64,000 nucleotides of DNA, from assembly GCF_004362825.1 (NCBI RefSeq), contig NZ_SNXZ01000006.1, positions 434,001 through 498,000 of the forward strand, read 5' to 3'. This DNA is from Labedaea rhizosphaerae (lineage in GTDB: Bacteria > Actinomycetota > Actinomycetes > Mycobacteriales > Pseudonocardiaceae). Made by a program: the position numbers and the translations under genes. Positions 1 through 8,674 of the stretch are shown piece by piece (position 1 is the first letter of the stretch; every line of letters starts with the position of its first letter). Under the pieces are notes generated by a model, which was not told where the DNA came from, did no database searches, and worked only from the letters and a program-made list of their open reading frames with translations.

Positions 1-503
1 GGGTGCCCGCAGCCCTCGCAGACCCCGCCGCAGCTGCCCGCGTAGCAGGCCGGGCAGACGCCGCTGACCAGGCCGTCGTACAGGTACATGCCGGCCTTGG
101 TGGCATAGGGCATCTTCAGCGTGCGCTTCTCGAACTTGCCCGCGTCGCGCAGCTCCGTCACGAAGCGCTGCACGGTTTCGCGGTACGTGTCGTCGATCGG
201 CGGCAGGCCCCGGTTGACGTTGCCGAGCATCGCGCCCATGGCCTCGTAGGTGTGCCCGATCTCGCTGGTCGACTTGTCGACGAGGACCTGCTTGGGCAGG
301 CCGAGCCGGTTCGCCGACGTGATCACGTAGCTCTGGCTGTCGTCCGTGCACGTGGTGTAGACGACCGGGCGGCCGGTGGCCCGCAGGTAGCGGGCGTAGA
401 TGTCGGCCGACAGGTACGGGCCCGCGAGGTGGCCCACGTGCAGGTCGCCGTTGGAGGTCGGCGTCGCCGGGATGATGACGACCGGCCGGGTGGCGTCGGT
501 CAT
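1..503 (-). CDS. MetRS-like amino-acid-activating enzyme, hydrazine set 1 (partial, cut by left edge)
   Basis: The N-terminal 167 codons of a class I aminoacyl-tRNA-synthetase-like protein run off the left edge of the window. Visible are the adenylate-site motif HVGH at residues 22-25 and a cysteine-rich knuckle (CPAC, then CGGVCEGC) near residues 147-162, which matches the zinc insert of methionyl-tRNA synthetase. The ATG at 503 overlaps the stop of the cupin gene as ATGA, so translation is coupled. Beside a cupin and an N-hydroxylase it is best read as the activating half of a hydrazine synthetase, which forms an aminoacyl ester on a hydroxylated amino acid, rather than as a housekeeping MetRS. 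In s56-p1 biosynthesis the cupin and MetRS parts are one fused protein; here they are separate genes. The KMSKS-type motif lies outside the window. A paralogue is at 24532-25905. Confidence 0.85.
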   Translation of the reverse strand, partial: MTDATRPVVIIPATPTSNGDLHVGHLAGPYLSADIYARYLRATGRPVVYTTCTDDSQSYVITSANRLGLPKQVLVDKSTSEIGHTYEAMGAMLGNVNRGLPPIDDTYRETVQRFVTELRDAGKFEKRTLKMPYATKAGMYLYDGLVSGVCPACYAGSCGGVCEGCGH

Positions 504-883
504 GTGGTCGCCTTCTCCGCCGTTTCCGCGTGGCGCGCGGCGAACCGCTCGCCCATCTCGGCGTCCCACCAGATCGAGTAGAACTGGAAGTCGGCATCGC
601 CGTTGTTCACGACCTGGTGGCGCTCGTGCGGGGTGAAGTGCACGATGTCGCCCGCGACGAAAGGCGTGGTGCCCGCGTCGGTGATGATCTCGGCCGCGCC
701 GGTCATCGCGACCCAGATCTCGTACTCGTGGTGGCCGTGCGCGCCGGACTCCGCACCCGGGTGCACGACGCACCAGGAGGCCTCGAACGGCGCGTTCAGC
801 AGCTCCCACGGCAGCAGCCGCTGCGCACGCAAACCGTTGTCGGGCTTGAGGTTTTCCCGGTCGAGCGGGTGGATCTCCATCAT
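500..883 (-). CDS. Small cupin, hydrazine-forming set 1
   Basis: A single-domain cupin of 127 residues. The canonical metal site is visible as H49-x-H51-xxx-E55 with a further histidine at 89. In characterised hydrazine synthetases the cupin domain binds a metal and rearranges an aminoacyl ester of an N-hydroxy amino acid into an N-N bond. The gene lies 12 bp after the N-hydroxylase, with an AGGAG ribosome site before tandem ATG codons (883 and 880), and its stop overlaps the MetRS-like start. This three-gene order is the main evidence for function, because cupins alone are not diagnostic. The paralogue at 24161-24535 has Asp in place of the first metal histidine. Confidence 0.85.
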   Translation of the reverse strand: MMEIHPLDRENLKPDNGLRAQRLLPWELLNAPFEASWCVVHPGAESGAHGHHEYEIWVAMTGAAEIITDAGTTPFVAGDIVHFTPHERHQVVNNGDADFQFYSIWWDAEMGERFAARHAETAEKATT

Positions 884-895
884 CTGAGCACTCCT

Positions 896-2212
896 CTACA
901 GCGACTGGGCGACGGCGGGCGCGGGCTCGACGCCGTTGCGCGCGATCTCGCGCGTCTGGCGCCCGGCGAGCAGGTCGGCGACGATCTCGCTGGAACGCGC
1001 GGCGAGCACGCTGATCAGCGAGTCGGCGATACCGTGCGTCGCCTCGTTCACGCCCTGCAGGTACACGCGGCCGGTGACGTTCTCGGGCAGTTGCATCCGG
1101 TAGCTGCGGTCCACGGCGACGGCGCTCGCGCCGACCTCGGCGGCCAGGTTCTGCGCCACCCTCGGCATCTCCTTGACGAAGCCGGTGCCCAGCATCACCA
1201 CGTCGCAGCGCAACTCGCTGCGACCGCCCGACTTGCGGTCGAGCAAGGTCAGCACGACCTCGTCGCCGTCGGTCTGCGCGTCCACGATCTCTGCCATGGT
1301 GATCATGGCGAGCCGCTCCTTGCCGTGCAGCTTCTCCAGGTACATCTCGCGGTACAGGTTCTCGAGCATGTGCGGGGCGAGCCCGGAGTAGTTGGTCCGG
1401 TGCATCTCGCGCAGCAGTTGCTCGCGCGCCTCGGGCAGCGCGCCGTGGAACTCGTCGACGAAGGACGGGTAGAACAGCTCGTTGGTGAACTTGCTGCTCT
1501 CGTAGCCGTTCAGGCCGATGGAGCGCATCACCATGGTGAGCTGGGCCTTGGGGAAGCGCTGGTGCGACGACCAGAGCATCTCCGCGGCGCTCTGCGCGCC
1601 ACCGACCACCACGATCCGGTGCTCCGCCTGCTCGTCGAGCTCGGTGACCCGGAAGGCGTACTCGGTGGAGTGGATCACCTTCTCCTTGGACACCGAGGCG
1701 AACACCTCGGGCACGTGGGCGTCGCGGCCGGCGCCGACCACGAGGTCGCGGCACGCGATCGTGGCGCCGTCGGAGAAGCCCACCAGCCAGCCGCGCACGG
1801 TCCCGTCCGCGGTGGTGTCCGCGTCGACCGACACGACCTTGCGGCCGTACTGCACCTTCACCTTGGTCAGCGAGTGCGCGACCCACTGCAGGTACCCGGA
1901 GATCTCCTGGCGGTACGGGGTGAACGTGCCGAGGTTGATGAACTCGTCCAGCCTGCCCTGCGAGTGCAGGTAGTTCAGGAACGAGAACTTGCTGCGCGGG
2001 TTGCGCAACGTCACCAGGTCCTTGAGGAAGGACACCTGGCTCTGGGCCCAGGGCAGCAGCATCCCGCGCTGCCACACGATGTCGTCGTACTGCTCGACGA
2101 CGACACAGCGCTCGGCGAGTTCCGCGGGAGCCATCTCTTCCAAGGCAACGGCCAGGGCCAGGTTCGCCGGCCCCGCACCGATCGCCAACAGTTCAACCTG
2201 CTGGTGGTTCAC
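896..2212 (-). CDS. Flavin-dependent amino acid N-hydroxylase (lysine/ornithine monooxygenase family), set 1
   Basis: A 438-residue FAD/NADPH N-monooxygenase of the SidA/IucD/PvdA family. The FAD motif GAGPAN sits near the N terminus, a second nucleotide-binding segment (VVVGGAQSAAE) lies mid-protein and LGTGF lies near the C terminus. The open frame extends upstream to 2350, but the GTG at 2212 is chosen because GGAGAG precedes it and homology begins there. The expected reaction is hydroxylation of the side-chain amine of lysine or ornithine. The gene sits between an ACP gene and the cupin/MetRS-like pair, so it most likely supplies the N-hydroxy amino acid for N-N bond formation. A siderophore role is possible for the family, but no siderophore synthetase or transporter is nearby. 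It differs clearly from the set 2 enzyme, so the substrates may differ. Confidence 0.88.
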   Translation of the reverse strand: MNHQQVELLAIGAGPANLALAVALEEMAPAELAERCVVVEQYDDIVWQRGMLLPWAQSQVSFLKDLVTLRNPRSKFSFLNYLHSQGRLDEFINLGTFTPYRQEISGYLQWVAHSLTKVKVQYGRKVVSVDADTTADGTVRGWLVGFSDGATIACRDLVVGAGRDAHVPEVFASVSKEKVIHSTEYAFRVTELDEQAEHRIVVVGGAQSAAEMLWSSHQRFPKAQLTMVMRSIGLNGYESSKFTNELFYPSFVDEFHGALPEAREQLLREMHRTNYSGLAPHMLENLYREMYLEKLHGKERLAMITMAEIVDAQTDGDEVVLTLLDRKSGGRSELRCDVVMLGTGFVKEMPRVAQNLAAEVGASAVAVDRSYRMQLPENVTGRVYLQGVNEATHGIADSLISVLAARSSEIVADLLAGRQTREIARNGVEPAPAVAQSL

Positions 2213-2237
2213 TTGTCTCTCCAAGGTCTTTGGGGAT

Positions 2238-2486
2238 TCACGCTTGTGCGGGGGTCTTGTCGACCAGCCGCACGAGGTCGTCGACGGTGCGGGTCGCGTG
2301 GAACGCACGCAGGTCGAGTTCGATGCCGAAATGGCGCTCGAGGGCGGCAAACGCCTCCAGCGACGAGATGCTGTCCCACTCGTGGGCGGCCAGCACCGGC
2401 TGGGTGAGCAGGTCGCCGACCTCGATGTCGAGCACCCCGCTCAGGATGTCCAGCACGGAGTCCCGTACCGAAACCGAGTCGTCCAT
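2238..2486 (-). CDS. Stand-alone acyl carrier protein
   Basis: An 82-residue carrier protein. The phosphopantetheine attachment serine lies in the motif WDSISSLE at about residue 39, and the rest has the usual acidic four-helix pattern. The start ATG overlaps the stop of the FkbH-like gene as TGATG, so the two are translationally coupled. Its partner is therefore almost certainly the FkbH-like protein, which in tetronate and methoxymalonyl pathways loads a glyceryl group from 1,3-bisphosphoglycerate onto such an ACP. The KAS III-like protein just upstream in the operon is the likely acceptor or transferase. The N-hydroxylase follows after a short gap. Confidence 0.87.
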   Translation of the reverse strand: MDDSVSVRDSVLDILSGVLDIEVGDLLTQPVLAAHEWDSISSLEAFAALERHFGIELDLRAFHATRTVDDLVRLVDKTPAQA

Positions 2487-4354
2487 CAAGCATCTTCTCC
2501 ATTCACAATGATCCAGCGAGGCGATCGGGACGCCCCTTCGGCGTCCGCCCCCAGGTCGAGTTCGAACACGCCGTCTTCGATTTCCGTGAAACCCGAACGG
2601 GTCCAGAGGTCGGCGCAGATGTTGTTGCGTCCACTCGGGACGAACCGGCCGCGCAGGGTCTTCGCCCCGGCCGCGCGTGCCTTGTCCGCGATCCAGTGCA
2701 CGGCGGCGATTTCCACGCCGCGGCCCAGCACCCGGCAGCTGAGCACGAAGTTGGTCACGTCCCAGCGGTCCGCGCCGCACTCGACCCAGGTGGCGCCGAT
2801 GATCCCCTCGTCGCCGAACCGGTCGCGCACCGCGAACGACGCGACCAGGTGGTCGTCGCTCTCGGCCAGCCGCTTCGTCTCGGCCTCGTCCGGGCGGATG
2901 CCGGTGAGGTTGAACTGGTTGCTGCGCCCGCCGAGCTGCGCGATGCGGCCGATGGTGTAGCTGGTCGCTTCCTCCGCGGCGAGGCGGATCTCCAGCGCGG
3001 CCAGGTAGTCCTCCGAGGACCCGAAGCCACCGGCGAAGTCGGCCCGCTTGGCCCGGGTCCGGTAGAGCTCAGGGCGCTTGAGGTCGGTGTCGGTCAGCTC
3101 CAGCACGTCGAACCAGCCGTCGCGCAGCAGCGTGCGGACCACGTTGGCCGGGTCGCCGTCGGCGGCGAGCACCGCCACCTCGGGCAGCTCGTCGGCGACG
3201 TGCCCGCGCTCGAACGGCGAGTCGTCGAGGAACACGAAGCTGTTGGTGTTCAACGAAAGCGACTCGGCCGCGGCCTCGATGTTGCCCGCCTTGGACGCCC
3301 AGTTCACCGCGGTCGCGGAGAACGCGTCCTCACGCAGCAGCATCTCGGGGTGTTCGCGCAGGGCTTCCGAGACCAGCTCGGCGTCGTTCTTGCTCGCCAG
3401 CACCAGGATCACGCCCTGCTCGCGCAGGCGTTGCGCCGTTCGTTGCAGCTGCGTGTAGCAGTTGCCCGGGTACAGCCCGCCCAGCTGCACGCCCGCCGCC
3501 CCGACCTCGCCGAGGACCCCGCCCCAGAGGGTGTTGTCCAGGTCGAGGGCCAGGACCTTGCGGGACAGGCCCAGCTTGGCCTGGGTGAACCGCCGGACCT
3601 GCTTGGCCAGCGCCAGCAGGGCATCGTCGGTGTAGGGCATGTCGCCGTAGCGGAACATCCGGTCGTCGCGGGCCGCGACGGCCTGGTCGGCCAGGATGCC
3701 CACCAGGTCGACCACGGCGAGCTGCCTGCTCTCCTCGGCCAGCGCGAGCAGGTCCGCGTTGAGCCGGTGCCACGCCTGGGATACCGCCGCCCGCCCGGAC
3801 CAGCTGATGAAGCTGTCCCGCACCTGGGCGGGCAGCGGCAGGGTGTGCAGGACGAACGAGGTGCTGCTCCGCTCGACCGCGCCGAGCAGGATGCCCCGCA
3901 GCTCCTCCAACCGCGCCCGCACGTGCTTTCCCAGCCCCGCCGGGTCGAGGGTGTCCCACTCGTCCGGCAGGAAGTAGCTCTCGTCCAGCAGGCACGCCAC
4001 GACGTCGTGCTCGCTGAAGTCGGCGGTGGCCATCGTCAGCTCGAACCGGCCGTACGGGCCGGACTCCAGCTCCGGCGCGATGCCGGCGCCCACCAGCTGT
4101 GCGCGCAGCAGCGGCGCGAAGCTGCCGATCGTGCACGTGGCCTGGATGCAGACCTTGGCCGCACGCAAACCGTTGTCCAGCGGCAGTTTCGCGAGTGTCT
4201 TGGCCGCCTTGCGCAGCACGAGCGGGTCGTCGCAGCGCAGCAGCGCCGTGCGCAACGCCGGTCCCGGCACGCCGCCTTGCTCCGCGTCCGACAAGGACTG
4301 GCGCAAGGCAGCGAGCAGGTCGGCCCCGGTCAGCGTTTCCCCTATGGTGGTCAC
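2486..4354 (-). CDS. FkbH-like HAD-superfamily glyceryl-ACP-loading protein
   Basis: A full-length (622 residues) FkbH-family protein. The N-terminal 250 residues form the usual SGNH-like region. The HAD catalytic motif DLDNTLWGG lies at 271-279, and the C-terminal 150 residues resemble a GNAT fold. FkbH proteins dephosphorylate 1,3-bisphosphoglycerate and attach D-glycerate to an ACP. The gene lies between the KAS III-like gene (15 bp upstream) and the ACP (1 bp overlap), a grouping known from tetronate clusters. No PKS or tetronate cyclase is in the window, so here the glyceryl unit may be transferred to an amine or hydrazine instead. That final step is inference. Confidence 0.9.
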   Translation of the reverse strand: MTTIGETLTGADLLAALRQSLSDAEQGGVPGPALRTALLRCDDPLVLRKAAKTLAKLPLDNGLRAAKVCIQATCTIGSFAPLLRAQLVGAGIAPELESGPYGRFELTMATADFSEHDVVACLLDESYFLPDEWDTLDPAGLGKHVRARLEELRGILLGAVERSSTSFVLHTLPLPAQVRDSFISWSGRAAVSQAWHRLNADLLALAEESRQLAVVDLVGILADQAVAARDDRMFRYGDMPYTDDALLALAKQVRRFTQAKLGLSRKVLALDLDNTLWGGVLGEVGAAGVQLGGLYPGNCYTQLQRTAQRLREQGVILVLASKNDAELVSEALREHPEMLLREDAFSATAVNWASKAGNIEAAAESLSLNTNSFVFLDDSPFERGHVADELPEVAVLAADGDPANVVRTLLRDGWFDVLELTDTDLKRPELYRTRAKRADFAGGFGSSEDYLAALEIRLAAEEATSYTIGRIAQLGGRSNQFNLTGIRPDEAETKRLAESDDHLVASFAVRDRFGDEGIIGATWVECGADRWDVTNFVLSCRVLGRGVEIAAVHWIADKARAAGAKTLRGRFVPSGRNNICADLWTRSGFTEIEDGVFELDLGADAEGASRSPRWIIVNGEDA

Positions 4355-4369
4355 TTCGGATTCGACCCC

Positions 4370-5401
4370 TCAGACCCGGACCAGCGTGCAGTACCAGCGC
4401 ATGCCGATGGAGATGCCGCAGAGCGCGACCACGTCACCGGAGCGGATCTCACCGCGCTGCAGGTGCTGGCCCAGCGCGATCAGCTGGTCGGCGGCGCCCA
4501 TGTGACCGTGCCCGACCGACAGGTTCGCGTTGGTGTGCTCCAGGGAGATGCCCAGCGGCTTGGCGATGTCCTCGATCGCGTCCGGCGCGTCGTTGATGTA
4601 GATGAGGTGCTTGAGGTCGTCACGGGTGAGCCCGGCCCGCTTCAGCGCGCCGTCGACGACGTCGACCACCCGCTGCTCGAGCTGCTGGGAGAACGCGATC
4701 AGCCGGGCCGGCTCCTTCTTGAAGTGCGCCTGCACGGCCACGTGCCCGGCGGGGGACTGCCGGCTGGACCAGCCCTGCGGCGGCACGGGCTCGACCATGC
4801 CGCCGTAGTCGGTGCGGAACCAGTCGCAGAACTCCGGGTCGGTGAACTGCTCGGTGGACAGCCACTGCAGTTCCTTGTGCCCGCGGCGCCAGATGGTGGC
4901 GACCGCGCCGTCGCTGTGCACGGAGTTGTTGACGTTCATCCGGTTGCGGTGGAACTCGCTCACCCGGTTGACCGCGATGAACATGACCGTCTCGATCTCC
5001 GGCTGGACGGCCATGATGCCGGCCACGTAACCGATCCCGGTCACGCCGCAGGCGCAACCCTCGTTGAGCAGCAGGGTCTGCGTGGTGGCGATCTTCAGCT
5101 CACGGGCGACCGCCGCCGAGGTGTCCCAGTACGGGTACTCGGGCATTTCCGAGGCGGCGACCACGATCAGGTCGAGCTGCTCCGCGCCGATGCCGACCTC
5201 GCTGAGCGCCTTGGTGGCCGCGGTCGCGGCCATCTTCGAGGCGGTCACGCCGTCGGGCGCCCGGTGGAACGTGTGGTATCCCCACTTGATGGGCCGCTCC
5301 GGGTCGTCGACGTAGTCGCCCGCCACCGTCGCGACGTCCTGGTCCTCGCCGAACGCGTAGCCGAAGCCGGCGATGCCGAACTCCACGAGTGGCTCAGTCA
5401 T
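4370..5401 (-). CDS. Divergent KAS III-like (FabH-type) acyltransferase
   Basis: A 343-residue thiolase-fold protein of the KAS III family. A nucleophile cysteine is present in EGCACG (residues 116-118). By my manual alignment the FabH catalytic histidine segment (PHQAN) is replaced by YINDAPD, and the Asn of the GNTSAAS loop is replaced by His in GHMGAAD. Loss of this pair argues against decarboxylative condensation and for acyl transfer, as in CerJ-like KAS III homologues that move acyl groups to small-molecule nucleophiles. It is the first gene of a minus-strand operon with the FkbH-like protein and ACP. The likely donor is therefore glyceryl-ACP. The acceptor is unknown. The start is the ATG at 5401. 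Confidence 0.83.
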   Translation of the reverse strand: MTEPLVEFGIAGFGYAFGEDQDVATVAGDYVDDPERPIKWGYHTFHRAPDGVTASKMAATAATKALSEVGIGAEQLDLIVVAASEMPEYPYWDTSAAVARELKIATTQTLLLNEGCACGVTGIGYVAGIMAVQPEIETVMFIAVNRVSEFHRNRMNVNNSVHSDGAVATIWRRGHKELQWLSTEQFTDPEFCDWFRTDYGGMVEPVPPQGWSSRQSPAGHVAVQAHFKKEPARLIAFSQQLEQRVVDVVDGALKRAGLTRDDLKHLIYINDAPDAIEDIAKPLGISLEHTNANLSVGHGHMGAADQLIALGQHLQRGEIRSGDVVALCGISIGMRWYCTLVRV

Positions 5402-5970
5402 TGATGCTCCCGTCCCGGCAACGCCGGATTATTTGTGATTCGTCTTTTGGACGCGTTTGTCCGCGCTCGGTGAATGAGTTTCGCCGCGCGTTCGCGCAGG
5501 CGTCGGAAACGCCTGAACCGAGTGGAGTTACCGGCCGCGTTCGTCCGCGCGGTCTGGTGATCTATATCGGCCGTTTGGCTGGCCGTCATCATTTCTACCG
5601 GAGCTGTGGGTAGTCGTCACTACGCCAGAAGGGGGTAGTACTTTCGGTAGCACCCCATGACTCAGCGGAAGCGTTACGCATTCTTGCGAACTGTCCGCAA
5701 GGTCTCCTGGATCGGTTGTGTGACAACAAAATCCCAGGTCGCAGTCTCGGCTCGCCACGCTTCGCGCATGGCTGAACCCGCGCCGTGATATGCACCCGAC
5801 GCGGTCAGTGGTAAATGGGGACGCCTGCCGCCGAATGGAATATGGTTACCCGTTACGCGGTCGTACGAGGTCCGACCGTTTGGCGCAGCGGCGGTTAAGT
5901 TCTAGGCCAATCGGCGCACCTCGCTAAATGTATCGTTGCCAGAGCATGGGTATTTTGGTTGTCTTAAGCC
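5402..5970. promoter_or_regulatory. Divergent intergenic region between KAS III operon and amidohydrolase
   Basis: About 570 bases without a convincing gene. It separates a minus-strand operon starting at 5401 from the plus-strand amidohydrolase at 5971, so it should carry two outward promoters. It is less GC-rich than its surroundings near both ends. A nested inverted repeat at 5706-5738 is the clearest structure. I could not assign -35 and -10 boxes with confidence, and I see no tRNA, riboswitch or mobile-element remnant. Confidence 0.6.
5706..5738. promoter_or_regulatory. Nested inverted repeat, possible operator
   Basis: The core GTTGTGTGACAAC (5715-5727) is a 5+3+5 palindrome. It is enclosed by an outer pair, CCTGG at 5706-5710 and CCAGG at 5734-5738. 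It lies near the middle of the divergent region, where a regulator could control both operons. It could equally be a short RNA hairpin. No regulator gene in the window is an obvious partner. Confidence 0.35.
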
Positions 5971-7200
5971 ATGGTGGAACGTATTGAGGCAGACAGGCTA
6001 ATTCCAGGTTCAGGCGCGCCGGTCGAGAACGCCGTCGTGGTGCTGAACGGCCCGGTGATCGACTACGCCGGGCCCGCCGCGGGCGCACCGCCCACTCCGG
6101 ACGTCACGCCGGTGCAGGTGAACACGGTCATGCCGGGGCTGTGGGACTGCCACGGCCACTTCATGGGGTTGAGGTCGCCGGACCTCGACGTGATGCCGCA
6201 GGAGACGATCGCGCTGCGCGCGGCCCGGGTCGTGCGGTGCTTCCGGGACGCGCTCGACGCCGGCTTCACCTCGGTGCGCGAGGTCGGCGGGCTCGGCATC
6301 AACCTGGTGCCGGCCCTGGAGGAGGGGTCGATCGCCGGGCCTTCGGTGTATTCGGCCGGGATCGCGCTCTCGGTCACCGGCGGTCACGCCGACCTGCACA
6401 CCTACCCCCTGGACTGGATCGAGGACTTCGGTCACCTCGGCGGCGAGCTGCGGCTGTGCGACGGTCCGGCCGAGTGCGCCAAGGCGGCCCGCGAGCAGCT
6501 GCGCAAGGGCGCGCGGCTGATCAAGGTGGCGGTCTCCGGCGGTGTCCTGTCCGAAATGGACAGTCCGGAGCACCAGCAGTTCACCAGGGCCGAGCTGGCC
6601 GCGATCATCGAGGTGGCCGGCATGGCCGACCGCATCGTCGCGGCGCACTGCCACGGCAAGTCCGGCATGATGACCGCGCTGGAGATGGGCGTGAAGACCA
6701 TCGAGCACGGCACCTACCTCGACGCGGAGGTCGCCGACGCCATGCGCGAGACCGGCGCGATCCTGGTGCCGACCCGGACGATCTTCATGGAGCTGCAGGA
6801 CAACTCGCACCTGCTGCCCGACTACGCCGTGCGCAAGCTGAAGGCGACCATCGACCGGCACGCCGAGGCGGTCACCATGGCGATGGAGGCGGGCGTGACC
6901 GTCGCGTCCGGTTCGGACATCGCGCTGACCGGCCGCGAACTGCTGAACTCGTGGGGCCGCAACGGCCGGGAGCCGGTGCTGCTCGGCGAGCTCGGCATGT
7001 CGCCGCTGCAGGCCATCGAGGCGGCGACCGCGACCGGCCCCCAGACCCTGGGCCCGCAGGCGCCGAAGTCCGGCCAACTGGTCGCCGGGTACGACGCGGA
7101 CGTGATCGTGCTCGACGCCAACCCGCTCGACGACCTCGGCACGCTGGCTCGTCCCGAACACATCACGGGTGTCTGGAAAGCCGGCGCCCGAGTCAAGTGA
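5971..7200 (+). CDS. Amidohydrolase-superfamily metal-dependent hydrolase
   Basis: A 409-residue amidohydrolase of the imidazolonepropionase/Xaa-Pro dipeptidase-like group. The metal-ligand pattern is complete: HGH at the first strand (GLWDCHGHF), a lysine in LIKVAVSGG, histidines in AAHCHGK and TIEHGTYL, and the aspartate in ASGSDI. The N- and C-terminal beta-sandwich segments are present, so the length is normal. It is transcribed alone, divergently from the KAS III-FkbH-ACP operon, and faces the VOC/DAO operon. It could hydrolyse an amide or cyclic intermediate, or open the final product. There is no signal peptide, so it acts in the cytoplasm. The ribosome site before the ATG is weak. Confidence 0.88.
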   Translation: MVERIEADRLIPGSGAPVENAVVVLNGPVIDYAGPAAGAPPTPDVTPVQVNTVMPGLWDCHGHFMGLRSPDLDVMPQETIALRAARVVRCFRDALDAGFTSVREVGGLGINLVPALEEGSIAGPSVYSAGIALSVTGGHADLHTYPLDWIEDFGHLGGELRLCDGPAECAKAAREQLRKGARLIKVAVSGGVLSEMDSPEHQQFTRAELAAIIEVAGMADRIVAAHCHGKSGMMTALEMGVKTIEHGTYLDAEVADAMRETGAILVPTRTIFMELQDNSHLLPDYAVRKLKATIDRHAEAVTMAMEAGVTVASGSDIALTGRELLNSWGRNGREPVLLGELGMSPLQAIEAATATGPQTLGPQAPKSGQLVAGYDADVIVLDANPLDDLGTLARPEHITGVWKAGARVK

Positions 7201-7238
7201 CGAGCGCGCGGGGGTGAGCGCGATCAGCCTTGACGCGC

Positions 7239-7667
7239 TCACCCTCGCCTGCGGGTCGGGTAGTGCACGAGCTCCACGAGGAACGCCGCGGGCTTGGGCA
7301 AGTAGAGGAACGCCACCCGCATCCCCGGGCGCGCACCCCGGCACGGCTCCCGGTCGATCGGGATGAAACCGTTGCGCCGCAACCGGGACAGCTCGCCTTC
7401 GAGGTCGTCCACCTCGAACGCGACGTGGTAGAGACCAGGCCCGTTGTTGCCCAGGTAGTCGTGCACGGCCGCGTCCGGCGCGATCGGCGCGACCACCTCG
7501 ACCGCCGGTTCGGCGGCCGCGGGCGAGAACTGCCAGAAGTCGCACGACACCCCGTAGTCCGGCGCCGTGCCGTCCTCCGTGCGCGTCATGCCCAGGGCGT
7601 CGAGGAACGCGCCGACCGCGGCCGCGTCCTCGGTCACCACGCCGACGTGGTCGATGCCGAGGATCAC
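7239..7667 (-). CDS. VOC-fold metalloenzyme (methylmalonyl-CoA epimerase-like)
   Basis: A 142-residue vicinal-oxygen-chelate protein starting at a GTG with a strong GGAGGGGG site. Expected metal ligands are visible: H7 in IDHVGV, H81 in YHVAF and E132 in FLVEL. The closest family by pattern is the epimerase/glyoxalase branch, so epimerisation or a C-C or C-O rearrangement of a small acid is plausible. The start overlaps the stop of the DAO-like oxidase as GTGA, and it is the last gene of a coupled operon (M1-like protein, oxidase, VOC). The protein may process the product released by that oxidase. The substrate is unknown. Confidence 0.82.
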   Translation of the reverse strand: MILGIDHVGVVTEDAAAVGAFLDALGMTRTEDGTAPDYGVSCDFWQFSPAAAEPAVEVVAPIAPDAAVHDYLGNNGPGLYHVAFEVDDLEGELSRLRRNGFIPIDREPCRGARPGMRVAFLYLPKPAAFLVELVHYPTRRRG

Positions 7668-8674
7668 CGTGCCCCCTCCAGCACCGGGACCAGCTCCCGC
7701 GCGGCCACCCGGCTCGCCGCGAGCACGGTCTTCGCCGCGCCGCCGCTGCCGCCGGTGAACGTCAGCACGTTCCCGACCCGCCGCAACCGCAGCCCCGCGG
7801 GCTCGGTGTAGCAGTCGAACGACGCGACCACCTGCTCGGGCTGGACGTCGAGGCCGAGCCGCTCGCCGAGGCACGCGGTCACCCGCGCGGACAGCTCCTC
7901 GTCGGGCCTGATCTGCTCCGGCGGGAGCCCCCACCGGTCGCTGCTCAGCCCGAACAACATCCGGCCGCCGTCGTACGGACGGCCGTAGAGCCCGCTGGTC
8001 TCGTCGACGAACGACGGCAGCCCCGCCACCCGCACGGGGTAGAGGCCGTATTGGATCTGGCGCGTGGTGGATTCGGTGCCCGGCACCAGTTCCCGCGTCC
8101 ACGCGCCCGCCGCGACGACCACCGCGTCGTAACCGTCGAAGCCCTCGGCGCCGGCGCGCACGGCATCGCCGGACACGGCCGTGATCCGTCGCGTGTGGAC
8201 GGTCGCGCCGAGACCCGGCAACGCGGCGAGGACATTCGCGCGCAGGCGGCCCGGGCGGATGAACCCGGCGAGGCGTTCCCGCACCACGACCGCGCCCTCG
8301 GGCACGCCGCGCAGCGGCAGCTCCGCGGGTTCGGCCAGGCGCAGCGACCCGGGCAGCCGGGTCAGCACCTGGTCGACGGCCGCCGCGACCGGCGGCTGCG
8401 ACACCGGCGTGACGTACACCGAGCCGATCTCGGCGAAGTCGGCCCAGCTCCGCATCCGCGGGTCCGAACGCAACTCCGCGATGCCGGCCGCGGCCAGCGC
8501 GGCGGCGGCCGGATCGGGCTCGTAGCCCCGCACGAGGCCACCGGACGCACTGGTGGCGTCAGCATCGTCAGGCTGGGTGCCGGTGAACAGGTCCACCGGC
8601 ACCCCGGCCTCGGCCAGGCGCAGCGTGAGCAGGGCACCGGCGACACCGGCACCCACGACGGCGACGCTCCTCAT
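7664..8674 (-). CDS. DAO-family FAD-dependent amine oxidase, hydrazine set 1
   Basis: A 336-residue D-amino-acid-oxidase/glycine-oxidase-type flavoprotein. It has an N-terminal Rossmann motif (VVGAGVAG) and a C-terminal FAD segment with TFTGGSGGAAKT. It is clearly paralogous to the oxidase at 25909-26982: both share ASGG near residue 45 and the TGGSGG motif near the C terminus. In s56-p1-type pathways a DAO-family oxidase cleaves the N-N-linked lysine adduct to release a hydrazino acid and a semialdehyde. This copy is separated from the other set 1 genes by about 5 kb but lies in a tight operon with the M1-like protein and the VOC enzyme (ATGA overlap at 8671-8674). Confidence 0.86.
   Translation of the reverse strand: MRSVAVVGAGVAGALLTLRLAEAGVPVDLFTGTQPDDADATSASGGLVRGYEPDPAAAALAAAGIAELRSDPRMRSWADFAEIGSVYVTPVSQPPVAAAVDQVLTRLPGSLRLAEPAELPLRGVPEGAVVVRERLAGFIRPGRLRANVLAALPGLGATVHTRRITAVSGDAVRAGAEGFDGYDAVVVAAGAWTRELVPGTESTTRQIQYGLYPVRVAGLPSFVDETSGLYGRPYDGGRMLFGLSSDRWGLPPEQIRPDEELSARVTACLGERLGLDVQPEQVVASFDCYTEPAGLRLRRVGNVLTFTGGSGGAAKTVLAASRVAARELVPVLEGAR

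Noticed and set aside
2696-5404. Long plus-strand open frame opposite the FkbH-like and KAS III-like genes
   Set aside because: It is the antisense shadow of two genes with clear family motifs; its translation is low-complexity Arg/Val/Leu/Asp-rich and matches no family.
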